Assembly: GCF_036346855.1 (NCBI RefSeq)
Contig: NZ_CP107841.1
Coordinates: 8,746,001 to 8,810,000 of the forward strand
Source of the DNA: Streptomyces europaeiscabiei
GTDB lineage: Bacteria > Actinomycetota > Actinomycetes > Streptomycetales > Streptomycetaceae
DNA length: 64,000 bases
Direction: 5' to 3'
Below, piece by piece: positions 37,828 through 44,880 of this stretch (position 1 is its first letter; the number at the start of each line of letters is the position of its first letter). Position numbers and translations under genes: made by a program. The notes beneath the pieces were generated by a model, which was not told where the DNA came from, made no database searches, and was given only the letters and a program-made list of their open reading frames with translations.

Positions 37828-39891
37828 ATGCCTGAAGTCAACCGGCGGCGATTCCTCCAGGTAGCGGGCGCCACGACGGCGTTCAGCGCACTGTCGGCCA
37901 GTATCCGGCGGGCCGCGGCGCTGCCCGCGCACCACCGTTCCGGCACGATCGAGGACGTCGAGCACATCGTCGTCCTCATGCAGGAGAACCGGTCCTTCGA
38001 CCACTACTTCGGCGCCCTGAGAGGAGTAAGGGGCTTCGGCGACCCGCATCCGGTGACGCTGGACAACGGCAGGAGCGTGTGGCACCAGTCGGACGGCACG
38101 AAGGACGTCCTGCCGTTCCACCCCGAGGCCGACGATCTCGGGATGCAGTTCCTGGAGGGCCTGCCGCACGGCTGGCCGGACGGGCACGCCGCCTACAACG
38201 GGGGCAAGTACGACCGGTGGGTGCCGGCCAAGGGCACGACGACGATGGCGTATCTGACCCGCGAGGACATCCCGTTCCACTACGCCCTCGCCGACACCTT
38301 CACGGTCTGCGACGCCTACCACTGCTCGTTCATCGGCTCGACCGACCCGAACCGCTACTACATGTGGACGGGGTACACGGGCAACGACGGCAAGGGCGGC
38401 GGCCCCGTCCTCGGCAACGACGAGGTCGGCTACGACTGGACGACCTACCCCGAGCGCCTCGAAGCGGCCGGGATCTCCTGGAAGATCTACCAGGACGTCG
38501 GAGACGGCCTGGACGCGGCCGGCTCCTGGGGCTGGATAGCGGACGCCTACCGGGGCAACTACGGCGACAACTCCCTGCTCTACTTCAACAGGTACCGGGG
38601 CGCCGAGCCCGGCGACCCCTGGTACGACAAGGCCCGCACCGGTACGAACGCCAAGGCCGGCGACGGCTACTTCGACCTGCTGAAGGCGGACGTCAAGGCG
38701 GGCAGGCTGCCGCAGATCTCCTGGATCGCCGCGCCCGAGGCCTTCTCCGAGCACTCCAACTGGCCGTCCAACTACGGCGCCTGGTACATCTCCCAGGTCC
38801 TGGACGCGCTCACCTCCAACCCGGCCGTCTGGGCGAAGACCGCGCTGTTCATCACGTACGACGAGAACGACGGCTTCTTCGACCACCTCGTGCCGCCGCT
38901 GCCGCCGCGCGACGCCTCCCGCGGCAAGTCCACGGTGGATGTGGCACCGGACCTCTACAAGGGTGACGCCAACCGTGTCGCAGGCCCCTACGGTCTCGGC
39001 CCGCGCGTACCGATGCTGGTCGTCTCCCCCTGGAGCAAGGGCGGTTACGTCTGCTCGGAAACCCTCGACCACACCTCGATCGTGCGGTTCATGGAGCGCC
39101 GCTTCGGGGTGAGGGAACCGAACATCTCGCCGTGGCGGCGGGCCGTCTGCGGTGACCTCACCGCCGCGTTCGACTTCTCCCACAAGGACAGCCGGCCGGC
39201 CGCGCTGCCGGACACCGAGGAGTACGAGCCGCAGGACCGGGAGCGGCACCCCGACTACAGGCCGGCGGTGCCGGCGGACCCGAGCATGCCGAAGCAGGAG
39301 CGGGGGCTGCGACCGGCCCGGCCGCTCAGGTACGCGCCCAGGGTGGACGGTTCGACCGATCCGAAGGCAGGGACCCTCACCCTCACGTTCGCCTCCGGTG
39401 CCAAGGCGGGGGCGGCCTTCCTCGTCACCTCCGGGAACCGTGCGGACGGGCCGTGGACGTACACCACCGAGGCGGGCAAGGCCGTGTCGGACACGTGGAA
39501 CTCCGCGTACTCCGGTGGCTCGTACGACCTCACGGTGCACGGTCCGAACGGCTTCCTGCGGGTCTTCGAGGGGCCGGGGAAGGCATCGACGGCCGGGCCC
39601 GAGGTGACCGCGCGGCACGTCGGCGACGATGTGGAGCTGACCTTCACCAACAAGGGCTCCGGCGCGGTGAGTCTGAAGGTCGGGAGTGCGTACGGTGGCC
39701 GCTCCCGCAGGGTGAGGGTGCGGGCCGGGGCGACCGTCCGGCAGGTCGTGGATCTCCGGTCGAGCAGGCGCTGGTACGACCTGACCGTCACCGCCGACGG
39801 GGGGTTCCTCCGGAGGTTCGCCGGGCACGTGGAGAACGGGCGGGCGGGGGTGAGTGATCCGGCGCTGGGGTGGCGGCAGGGCGACCGGTAG
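37828..39891 (+). CDS. Tat-exported phospholipase C (phosphocholine-specific type)
   Basis: A 687-residue bacterial phospholipase C/phosphatase. The Tat signal is NRRRFLQVAGA at about 5-15. The catalytic domain opens IVVLMQENRSFDHYFG and contains STDPNRYYMWTG, ITYDENDGFFDH and the late RVPMLVVSPWSKGG and DHTSIVRFMERRFG. Two small C-terminal beta domains (DUF756 type) complete the family architecture. It cleaves phospholipid headgroups outside the cell, giving phosphate and carbon. The ATG has AGAGG about ten bases upstream. It stands alone, divergent from the Rieske unit. Confidence 0.93.
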   Translation: MPEVNRRRFLQVAGATTAFSALSASIRRAAALPAHHRSGTIEDVEHIVVLMQENRSFDHYFGALRGVRGFGDPHPVTLDNGRSVWHQSDGTKDVLPFHPEADDLGMQFLEGLPHGWPDGHAAYNGGKYDRWVPAKGTTTMAYLTREDIPFHYALADTFTVCDAYHCSFIGSTDPNRYYMWTGYTGNDGKGGGPVLGNDEVGYDWTTYPERLEAAGISWKIYQDVGDGLDAAGSWGWIADAYRGNYGDNSLLYFNRYRGAEPGDPWYDKARTGTNAKAGDGYFDLLKADVKAGRLPQISWIAAPEAFSEHSNWPSNYGAWYISQVLDALTSNPAVWAKTALFITYDENDGFFDHLVPPLPPRDASRGKSTVDVAPDLYKGDANRVAGPYGLGPRVPMLVVSPWSKGGYVCSETLDHTSIVRFMERRFGVREPNISPWRRAVCGDLTAAFDFSHKDSRPAALPDTEEYEPQDRERHPDYRPAVPADPSMPKQERGLRPARPLRYAPRVDGSTDPKAGTLTLTFASGAKAGAAFLVTSGNRADGPWTYTTEAGKAVSDTWNSAYSGGSYDLTVHGPNGFLRVFEGPGKASTAGPEVTARHVGDDVELTFTNKGSGAVSLKVGSAYGGRSRRVRVRAGATVRQVVDLRSSRRWYDLTVTADGGFLRRFAGHVENGRAGVSDPALGWRQGDR

Positions 39892-39894
39892 CTC

Positions 39895-39957
39895 GGGGCG
39901 CGTGTCCCTGGGCGACTGCGGCTTGCACGTGGTTGAGCGCGCAGGTCCCCGCGCCCC
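39895..39957. terminator. Long-range GC hairpin after phospholipase C
   Basis: GGGGCGCG (39895-39902) and CGCGCCCC (39950-39957) pair perfectly around a 47-base loop directly after the stop codon. The remaining bases up to the EamA gene end at 40135 are GC-rich with no gene seen. Confidence 0.45.
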
Positions 39958-40134
39958 CTGAAGGCCTATGGCCCCAGCGCGCGCGGCCCTGCCGCCGGCA
40001 CCGCCCCGGCGGCGGCCGCCGCGCCGCCGGGTGCCGCCTGCCGTCCCGACTGCGGGCAGTCGTGCCGCTGGGGCGGCACGGGTGGGCGCAGTCGACGCCC
40101 TGCCAGCGCCGGCAAGCACCTCGTCCCGACGCGC

Positions 40135-41106
40135 TCAGAGGGGAGTAAGGTGCCCCGGTGCCGCAGAGCCCTGCTGGAGCGGGAGCGGTGACGGCTCCGT
40201 CGGGGCGTGGCGGGGTTCCAGTGCGAGCACGGCCGCCACCGGGTGGTCCTCGTCCACCGGGGCAGGGCCCATCGGTTGGATCTCGACCACCGGTGTCACC
40301 CTGGTCAGCAGCACCACGCCCCGCGCCGCCACCACCGCTCCCGCCACCGCGAGCGACACCCCCGCGACGCCGCCCCGCAGGCCCTCGCCGAGGAGGGAGA
40401 GGCCGATCACGGCGGCGGCCAGGGGGTTCGCCAGGGTCACGACCGCGAGGGGCGCGCCGAGGCCCCCTCGATACGCGGTCTGGGAGAGCAGGAGACCGCC
40501 CACGGCGAACGAGGCGACCAGGAGGGCCACCACGACGACCTCGACGTCGAGGAGGGAGCCCGAGCGGTCGGTCGCGGCGACCGTGACGGTCTGGGTGAGC
40601 GCGGAGGCGACGCCCGAGGCCATGCCGGACGCGCCGGCGTGACGCAGCCCGGGCTCGGTGCCGGGGCGGGAGAGGAAACCGATCAGGGCAGCGGTCGCGC
40701 CGGCCACGGCGACGGCCTCCGGGACACTCAGCACATCGTCCGGGGCGGGCCCGGACGCGGCGATCAGGATCGCCGCGAGTCCGGCCAGCGTGAGCGCGGT
40801 GCCACGCCACTCCGTCGCGGTGACCCGGCGCCCGGCCACCCGCGCCCCGAGCGGCACCGCCGCCACGAGGGTCAGCGCGCCCAGGGGCTGCACGACGGTG
40901 AGGGGGCCGTACCTGAGGGCCACGACGTGCAGCAGCGCGGCCCCCGCGTTCAGCGCGACGGAACTCCACCAGGCGCCGCTGGCGAGCATCCGCCGTACGC
41001 CCGTGTCGGTGCTGCGGGAGGCGAGCCGTTCCTGGGCCACGGCGGCGGCCGCGTAGGCGACGGCGGAGACCAGGGACAGGGCGACGGCGACGAGGGTGGC
41101 GTTCAT
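40135..41106 (-). CDS. EamA/DMT-type membrane protein
   Basis: A 323-residue membrane protein with about nine or ten hydrophobic helices in two repeats, of the drug/metabolite transporter superfamily. The first helix starts MNATLVAVALSLVSAVAYAAAAVAQERLA, and the LRYGPLTVVQPLGALTLVAAVPLGA segment is typical. The C-terminal 30 residues are soluble. The ATG at 41106 overlaps the stop of the PAP2 gene (ATGA), so the pair is coupled. Export of a small molecule is the general family role; the substrate is unknown. Confidence 0.85.
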   Translation of the reverse strand: MNATLVAVALSLVSAVAYAAAAVAQERLASRSTDTGVRRMLASGAWWSSVALNAGAALLHVVALRYGPLTVVQPLGALTLVAAVPLGARVAGRRVTATEWRGTALTLAGLAAILIAASGPAPDDVLSVPEAVAVAGATAALIGFLSRPGTEPGLRHAGASGMASGVASALTQTVTVAATDRSGSLLDVEVVVVALLVASFAVGGLLLSQTAYRGGLGAPLAVVTLANPLAAAVIGLSLLGEGLRGGVAGVSLAVAGAVVAARGVVLLTRVTPVVEIQPMGPAPVDEDHPVAAVLALEPRHAPTEPSPLPLQQGSAAPGHLTPL

Positions 41107-41903
41107 CGGCCCGCCCCCACCAGGACGGGCTCCTCGGCCGGCACGAGGGCCGTGGAGTGCTGCCCGGCGGTCGTGGCCGTGGAGTGCGGGAGCTGGATCA
41201 CGGCGAGGGCGACGGCCAGCAGGGTGCCCGCCACGATCGCGTCCAGCCAGTAGTGGTTGGCCGTGCCGACGATCACGACCAGGGTCACCAGCGGGTGCAG
41301 CAGCCACAGCCGGCGCAGACGGGAGCGGGTCGCGGCGATCAGACCGATCGCGACCATCAGGGCCCAGCCGAAGTGCAGTGAGGGCATCGCCGCGAACTGG
41401 TTCGCCAGGGAGTCGGTCGCGGGAGCCGCCGAGTAGACCGTCGGCCCGTACACCTGTCCGGTGTCGACGAGGCTGGCGACGTCCAGCATCCGCGGCGGGG
41501 CCAGCGGGAACGCGAGGTGCAGCAGCAGGGCGGCGGCGGTGAGGGCGGCGAGTACCCGGCGCGCCCAGACGTAGTGCGCGGGGCGCCGCAGGTACAGCCA
41601 GACCAGGAAGGCCATGGTCGCCGGGAAGTGGACGGTCGCGTAGAACACGTTCGCGAGGTGGACCGGCGTGTCGCCGTGCAGCAGCGCCGACTGAACGGAG
41701 CCCTCGCCCGGCAGGTGCAGGGCCCGCTCCCAGTCCCACACGAGGTGGGCGTTGCGGAAGGCCTCCGTGGTGTGGCCGTTGGCGAGCATCCGGCCGAACT
41801 TGTAGACGAGGAAGAGCCCTGCGACGAGCAGGAACTCACGGACGAGGGGCGGCCGCTCTATCGCGGCGGCCCGCTCTTGTGCAGGCTCGGTGCGGCATTC
41901 CAT
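41103..41903 (-). CDS. PAP2-superfamily membrane phosphatase
   Basis: A 266-residue protein with about six transmembrane segments. Family motifs are FAAMPSLHFGWAL and VGTANHYWLDAIVAG, corresponding to the second and third phosphatase motifs of the inositolphosphotransferase-like PAP2_3 group. Such proteins dephosphorylate or transfer headgroups of membrane lipids. The start at 41903 follows a G-run; a much longer frame upstream only reads through the 16-base repeat array. It is the first gene of a two-gene unit facing a TetR regulator. Confidence 0.85.
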   Translation of the reverse strand: MECRTEPAQERAAAIERPPLVREFLLVAGLFLVYKFGRMLANGHTTEAFRNAHLVWDWERALHLPGEGSVQSALLHGDTPVHLANVFYATVHFPATMAFLVWLYLRRPAHYVWARRVLAALTAAALLLHLAFPLAPPRMLDVASLVDTGQVYGPTVYSAAPATDSLANQFAAMPSLHFGWALMVAIGLIAATRSRLRRLWLLHPLVTLVVIVGTANHYWLDAIVAGTLLAVALAVIQLPHSTATTAGQHSTALVPAEEPVLVGAGR

Positions 41904-41958
41904 CCCCCGGCCCTTTCGCTTACGGCGCTGGTGGCGCTGGTTCCCATGGCGGTACAGG

Positions 41959-42102
41959 CGATCGATACGTATGAGTACCGATACGCATGAGTACCGATAC
42001 GAGAGTGTACCGATACGCCACTGTACCGAAACGATGGGGTATCGATACGGCACTGTACCGATACGGAGGCGTTCCGGTACAGTGCCGTATCGACAGGCTT
42101 TT
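41959..42102. repeat. Array of nine 16-base units in the PAP2/TetR promoter region
   Basis: Units start at exact 16-base steps from 41959 to 42087. Six strong copies (41975, 41991, 42007, 42023, 42039, 42055) carry the core GTACCGATACG, with single changes at 42023 (GTACCGAAACG) and 42039 (GTATCGATACG). The outer units at 41959, 42071 and 42087 match about eight of eleven core bases. The last five bases of each unit vary. The core GTAyCGrTAC is itself near-palindromic, so each unit could hold one dimer. The array fills most of the 230-bp gap. Confidence 0.85.
42042..42093. repeat. Perfect 19-base inverted repeat inside the array
   Basis: Bases 42042-42060 are the exact reverse complement of 42075-42093, with a 14-base spacer. 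The arms include CGATACGGCACTGTACCG and its complement, so array units 5 to 6 are mirrored by units 7 to 9. As RNA from the TetR side it would be a strong stem-loop 40 bases before the start codon. Confidence 0.8.
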
Positions 42103-42133
42103 CGGCTGGGGACGACCGAAGGAGACAAGGGCC

Positions 42134-42748
42134 ATGACGTCGCAGGCCGCGGACGGCCCGGAGGCGGCCGTCGCCTCGCGCCGCTCCAAACTCACGCCCG
42201 AGCGTGAGCAGGAGTTCTTCGACGCCGTGCTCGAACAGATCCGTCAGTGCGGTTACGACTCGGTCACTATGGAGGGCGTCGCCGCGACCACGCGGTGCAG
42301 CAAGTCGACGCTCTACCGGCAGTGGAGGACGAAGCCGCAGTTCGTGGCGGCCGCGCTGCGCGCACGCCGCAGTGTCCGCTTCGCGGGGATCGACACCGGC
42401 ACTCTCGCCGGTGACCTGCGCGAGGTGGCCCGGGCGGCCGGTGAGGGCTACGTTCTGGAGGGGCGGCTGTTCCAGGCCCTCGGCCACGCCGTCGTGCAGG
42501 ACGAGGAGCTGCGGGCGGCCCTGCGGGACGCGCTGGTGGAGCCGGAGATCGAGGCGCTCCGGACGATGATCGCCCGCGGAGTGGCCCGGGGCGAGGTCTC
42601 CGCGGACCATCCGGCGCTGGAGTTCATTCCGGCGCAGATCTTCGGCGTGCTGCGCGCCCGCCCGGTCCTGGAGGGACAGGACGCGGACGAGACGTACATC
42701 ATCAAGTTCATCGAGGCGGCCGTGCTACCGACGCTCGGCCTCGCGTGA
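42134..42748 (+). CDS. TetR/AcrR family transcriptional regulator
   Basis: A 204-residue repressor. The N-terminal HTH domain spans about 20-66, with DSVTMEGVAATTRCSKSTLYRQWRTK holding the recognition helix. The C-terminal half is the ligand-binding helical domain of the TetR_C_11-like group. The ATG at 42134 has GGAG ten bases upstream. It is divergent from the PAP2/EamA pair, with the 16-base array between, so it most likely binds those units and controls both directions. Confidence 0.92.
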   Translation: MTSQAADGPEAAVASRRSKLTPEREQEFFDAVLEQIRQCGYDSVTMEGVAATTRCSKSTLYRQWRTKPQFVAAALRARRSVRFAGIDTGTLAGDLREVARAAGEGYVLEGRLFQALGHAVVQDEELRAALRDALVEPEIEALRTMIARGVARGEVSADHPALEFIPAQIFGVLRARPVLEGQDADETYIIKFIEAAVLPTLGLA

Positions 42749-42830
42749 GACTCGGGCCGCCGTCCGTGGACTGAACCGGACGACGACCTGATCGCGCCGC
42801 ACCGTGGGGACGGGGGCGGCGCGTACCCCG

Positions 42831-42873
42831 GCCGGGTGGGGTTCCTCTGGAGCGGAGAGGAATCCCACCCGGC
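42831..42873. terminator. 18-base stem between convergent genes
   Basis: Bases 42831-42848 pair with 42856-42873 with one G-U pair around a seven-base loop (GGAGCGG), followed by CTTTT. It lies between the TetR gene and the DUF2510 gene ends and is a very strong two-way terminator candidate. Confidence 0.75.
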
Positions 42874-42919
42874 CGACTTTTCCGGCCGATCGGCCGGAGT
42901 GGGACGGGCGTGCGGGCGG

Positions 42920-43978
42920 TCAGACGCCCTGACCGCTGCCGCTGATCGACGCCTTCTTGATGCCCTTGGTGATGTCGTCGATGACCGACTGCTTGGGCGC
43001 CTCGTCGCTCACGTCGATGCCGAAGCGGACCACGACGAGCCGTGAGGAGTCGGCCGGGGAGGGGAAGGCCAGCGACTCGACATAGCCGTCGTCGCCCTTG
43101 CCCGTGACGACCTTCCAGCGGACGTAGTAGCCCTTCTCGCCGGCCACGGTCACCGCCTTGGAGGCCAGTTCCTCGTGGGAGGTGATCTTCCCGTAGCCCT
43201 CGGAGCCGTAGGCGTCCTCGGCGGCCTGGGAGATGTCCTCCTTGGCGGCCGCCTCGGCGGTGGTGGCCTTCAGCTTCAGCAACTCGACGGGTGACGAGTA
43301 GGCGCCGCCGCGTGTGCAGGTCTTCGTGGCGTCGGCCGGACACTTGTACGACGCCTCCGTCGTCACCTGCGCGCCGGCCTGCAGGGCCGAGCCGAGCCAG
43401 CCGTCGGGCACGGGGATGCTGATGCCGCTGGTCGTGTCGGTGGCGTACCCCTCCTCGGTCTGCGGCGGCTGCCCGGAGCCGTCCGGTGCGGGGCTCTGGC
43501 CGCCGGAGCCGCCCGATCCACCGGGCCCGCCCTGGCCGCCGGAGTTGCCGCCCGGCCCGCCGTCGGTACCGCCCTGGCCGTTCTGCCCGCCGGAGCCCTG
43601 GGAGGTCGTACTGCCGTCGCTGCCACTGTCGTTGAGGGTCAGGGCGTACACCCCCACCCCGATGCTGGCCAGCACCGCGGCCGCCACGGCGACGGCTATC
43701 CCGATGCGCAGACCGCGCTTCGGAGCCGCGACCGGATACCCGGGATATCCGGCGTACCCGGGATGTCCGGGGTGCCCGGGATACCCCGGGTGGCCCCCGG
43801 TCCCCGGCGGGTACGGGCCGGCGCCCGGCGGATAGGCCGGGGGGCCGAACCCCGTGGCCGAGCCCGCGGGCCGGATCTGGTCCGTCCACGCCTTGCCGTC
43901 CCACCAGCGTTCGGTGGCGGGCGCGTCATTTGTCCGGCCGGGGTCGGGGTACCAGCCGGGAGGAGTCACCTGCGTCAT
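42920..43978 (-). CDS. DUF2510 domain membrane protein
   Basis: A 352-residue protein. The N-terminal DUF2510 module (PPGWYPDPG...ATERWWDGKAWTDQIRP) is followed by a Pro/Gly/Tyr repeat stretch (repeated GYPGHPG-like steps), one transmembrane helix (LRIGIAVAVAAAVLASIGVGVYAL), a Gly/Ser linker, and an exported C-terminal domain of about 190 residues. This is a common actinobacterial surface-facing layout of unknown role. The ATG at 43978 lacks a clear ribosome site; an in-frame start further upstream is less likely. It is transcribed alone. Confidence 0.8.
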   Translation of the reverse strand: MTQVTPPGWYPDPGRTNDAPATERWWDGKAWTDQIRPAGSATGFGPPAYPPGAGPYPPGTGGHPGYPGHPGHPGYAGYPGYPVAAPKRGLRIGIAVAVAAAVLASIGVGVYALTLNDSGSDGSTTSQGSGGQNGQGGTDGGPGGNSGGQGGPGGSGGSGGQSPAPDGSGQPPQTEEGYATDTTSGISIPVPDGWLGSALQAGAQVTTEASYKCPADATKTCTRGGAYSSPVELLKLKATTAEAAAKEDISQAAEDAYGSEGYGKITSHEELASKAVTVAGEKGYYVRWKVVTGKGDDGYVESLAFPSPADSSRLVVVRFGIDVSDEAPKQSVIDDITKGIKKASISGSGQGV

Positions 43979-44149
43979 GGTGCAACCGTATGAGGCCGGA
44001 GTGAAAACCGGATGAGAGGGGACCCGTATTCGCCGACTCACCGCCCGATCGCCCCAGCACCGACCACGTCCTGAAGCGCCCAGGCGCCCGATCGTGTCGG
44101 ACCACGCGCGAACGCCGCCGAGCCGCTTCGACGGCCCACCGGACTGCCG

Positions 44150-44640
44150 CGACCCGTACAGCCCCCGCCTGCCCGGCGGCGGCGGACTCCGTCATCCACG
44201 ACACCGCGCCCCCGAACTCCCCTCCCGAGGGCAGACCTTGGAGCACCCAGACGAAGGTCGGCGGCCAGGGGGCGAGGGCGCCGACCGTGTCGTAGGTCGG
44301 GAGTGTGCCGATCGGCGTCGCCACCGCCATCAGGACGATCGAGCGGGGTCAGCACGGGACGGCGTCCGATCCGGTCACCGAGCCTGCCCCGAACAGCGCG
44401 ACGCCCACCGGCCGGAAGAACGCGCCGGTGCGAACGAGGCGTACATCTTCAACAGCCCCTCGACCTCGCCGCCGCCCGCCGGTGTGAAGAACCGCGCCGC
44501 GACGACCGTCGCGAAACAGCCGTGGACCCCGAACCCGTACCACTGGATGAAGGTGCCCACCGACCCTGGGAACGGGGTCCTGCGGGACCCTCTCGGGCCC
44601 GCCGGAGCGCGGGTACCGGCCGTGCGCGGATGCGGTCATT
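44150..44640 (-). pseudogene. Decayed MHS-family (MFS) transporter fragment
   Basis: Pieces of the N-terminal third of a metabolite:H+ symporter lie in order but in different frames on the minus strand. They read GTFIQWYGFGVHGCFATVVAARFF (about 44557 downward), FFRPVGVALFGAG (second frame, broken by a stop), then LPTYDTVGALAPWPPTFVWVLQGLPSGGEFGG (44330 downward). These match the first four or so helices of ProP-like proteins; the remaining 300 residues are gone. At least two frameshifts and a stop make it non-functional. Confidence 0.6.
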
Positions 44641-44880
44641 CAGGATCCGGGGGGAGAGAATCCGCCAACACCCGGGAACCGGAAAACCGGCCTCGGATCA
44701 CGGGCAGTTGACTGTCAATCACGATCAACGCGGCAGGTGGGCGGCCGGATGCGTCGCCCCGGAGCCGTCCGACGTCACCCGACACGGCAATAGGTGCCCG
44801 GACCAGTCTCCACTTCGGCGGTCGGCGGGCTACGCTCAATGACCTGTACGTCGTTCGGCGGACGCTGGGGAGGTAGCGGG

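Noticed and set aside
41959..42102. CRISPR array
   Set aside because: Units are 16 bases with only five variable bases, no spacers of CRISPR length and no cas genes.
41904..42128. N-terminal extension of the PAP2 protein with repeated YRY/VSV peptides
   Set aside because: The repeats are the 16-bp DNA array read as protein; a usual-length PAP2 protein starts at 41903.
42920..43978. Tandem DNA repeat from the GYPGHPG stretch of the DUF2510 protein
   Set aside because: It is a coding low-complexity linker typical of the family, not a separate element.
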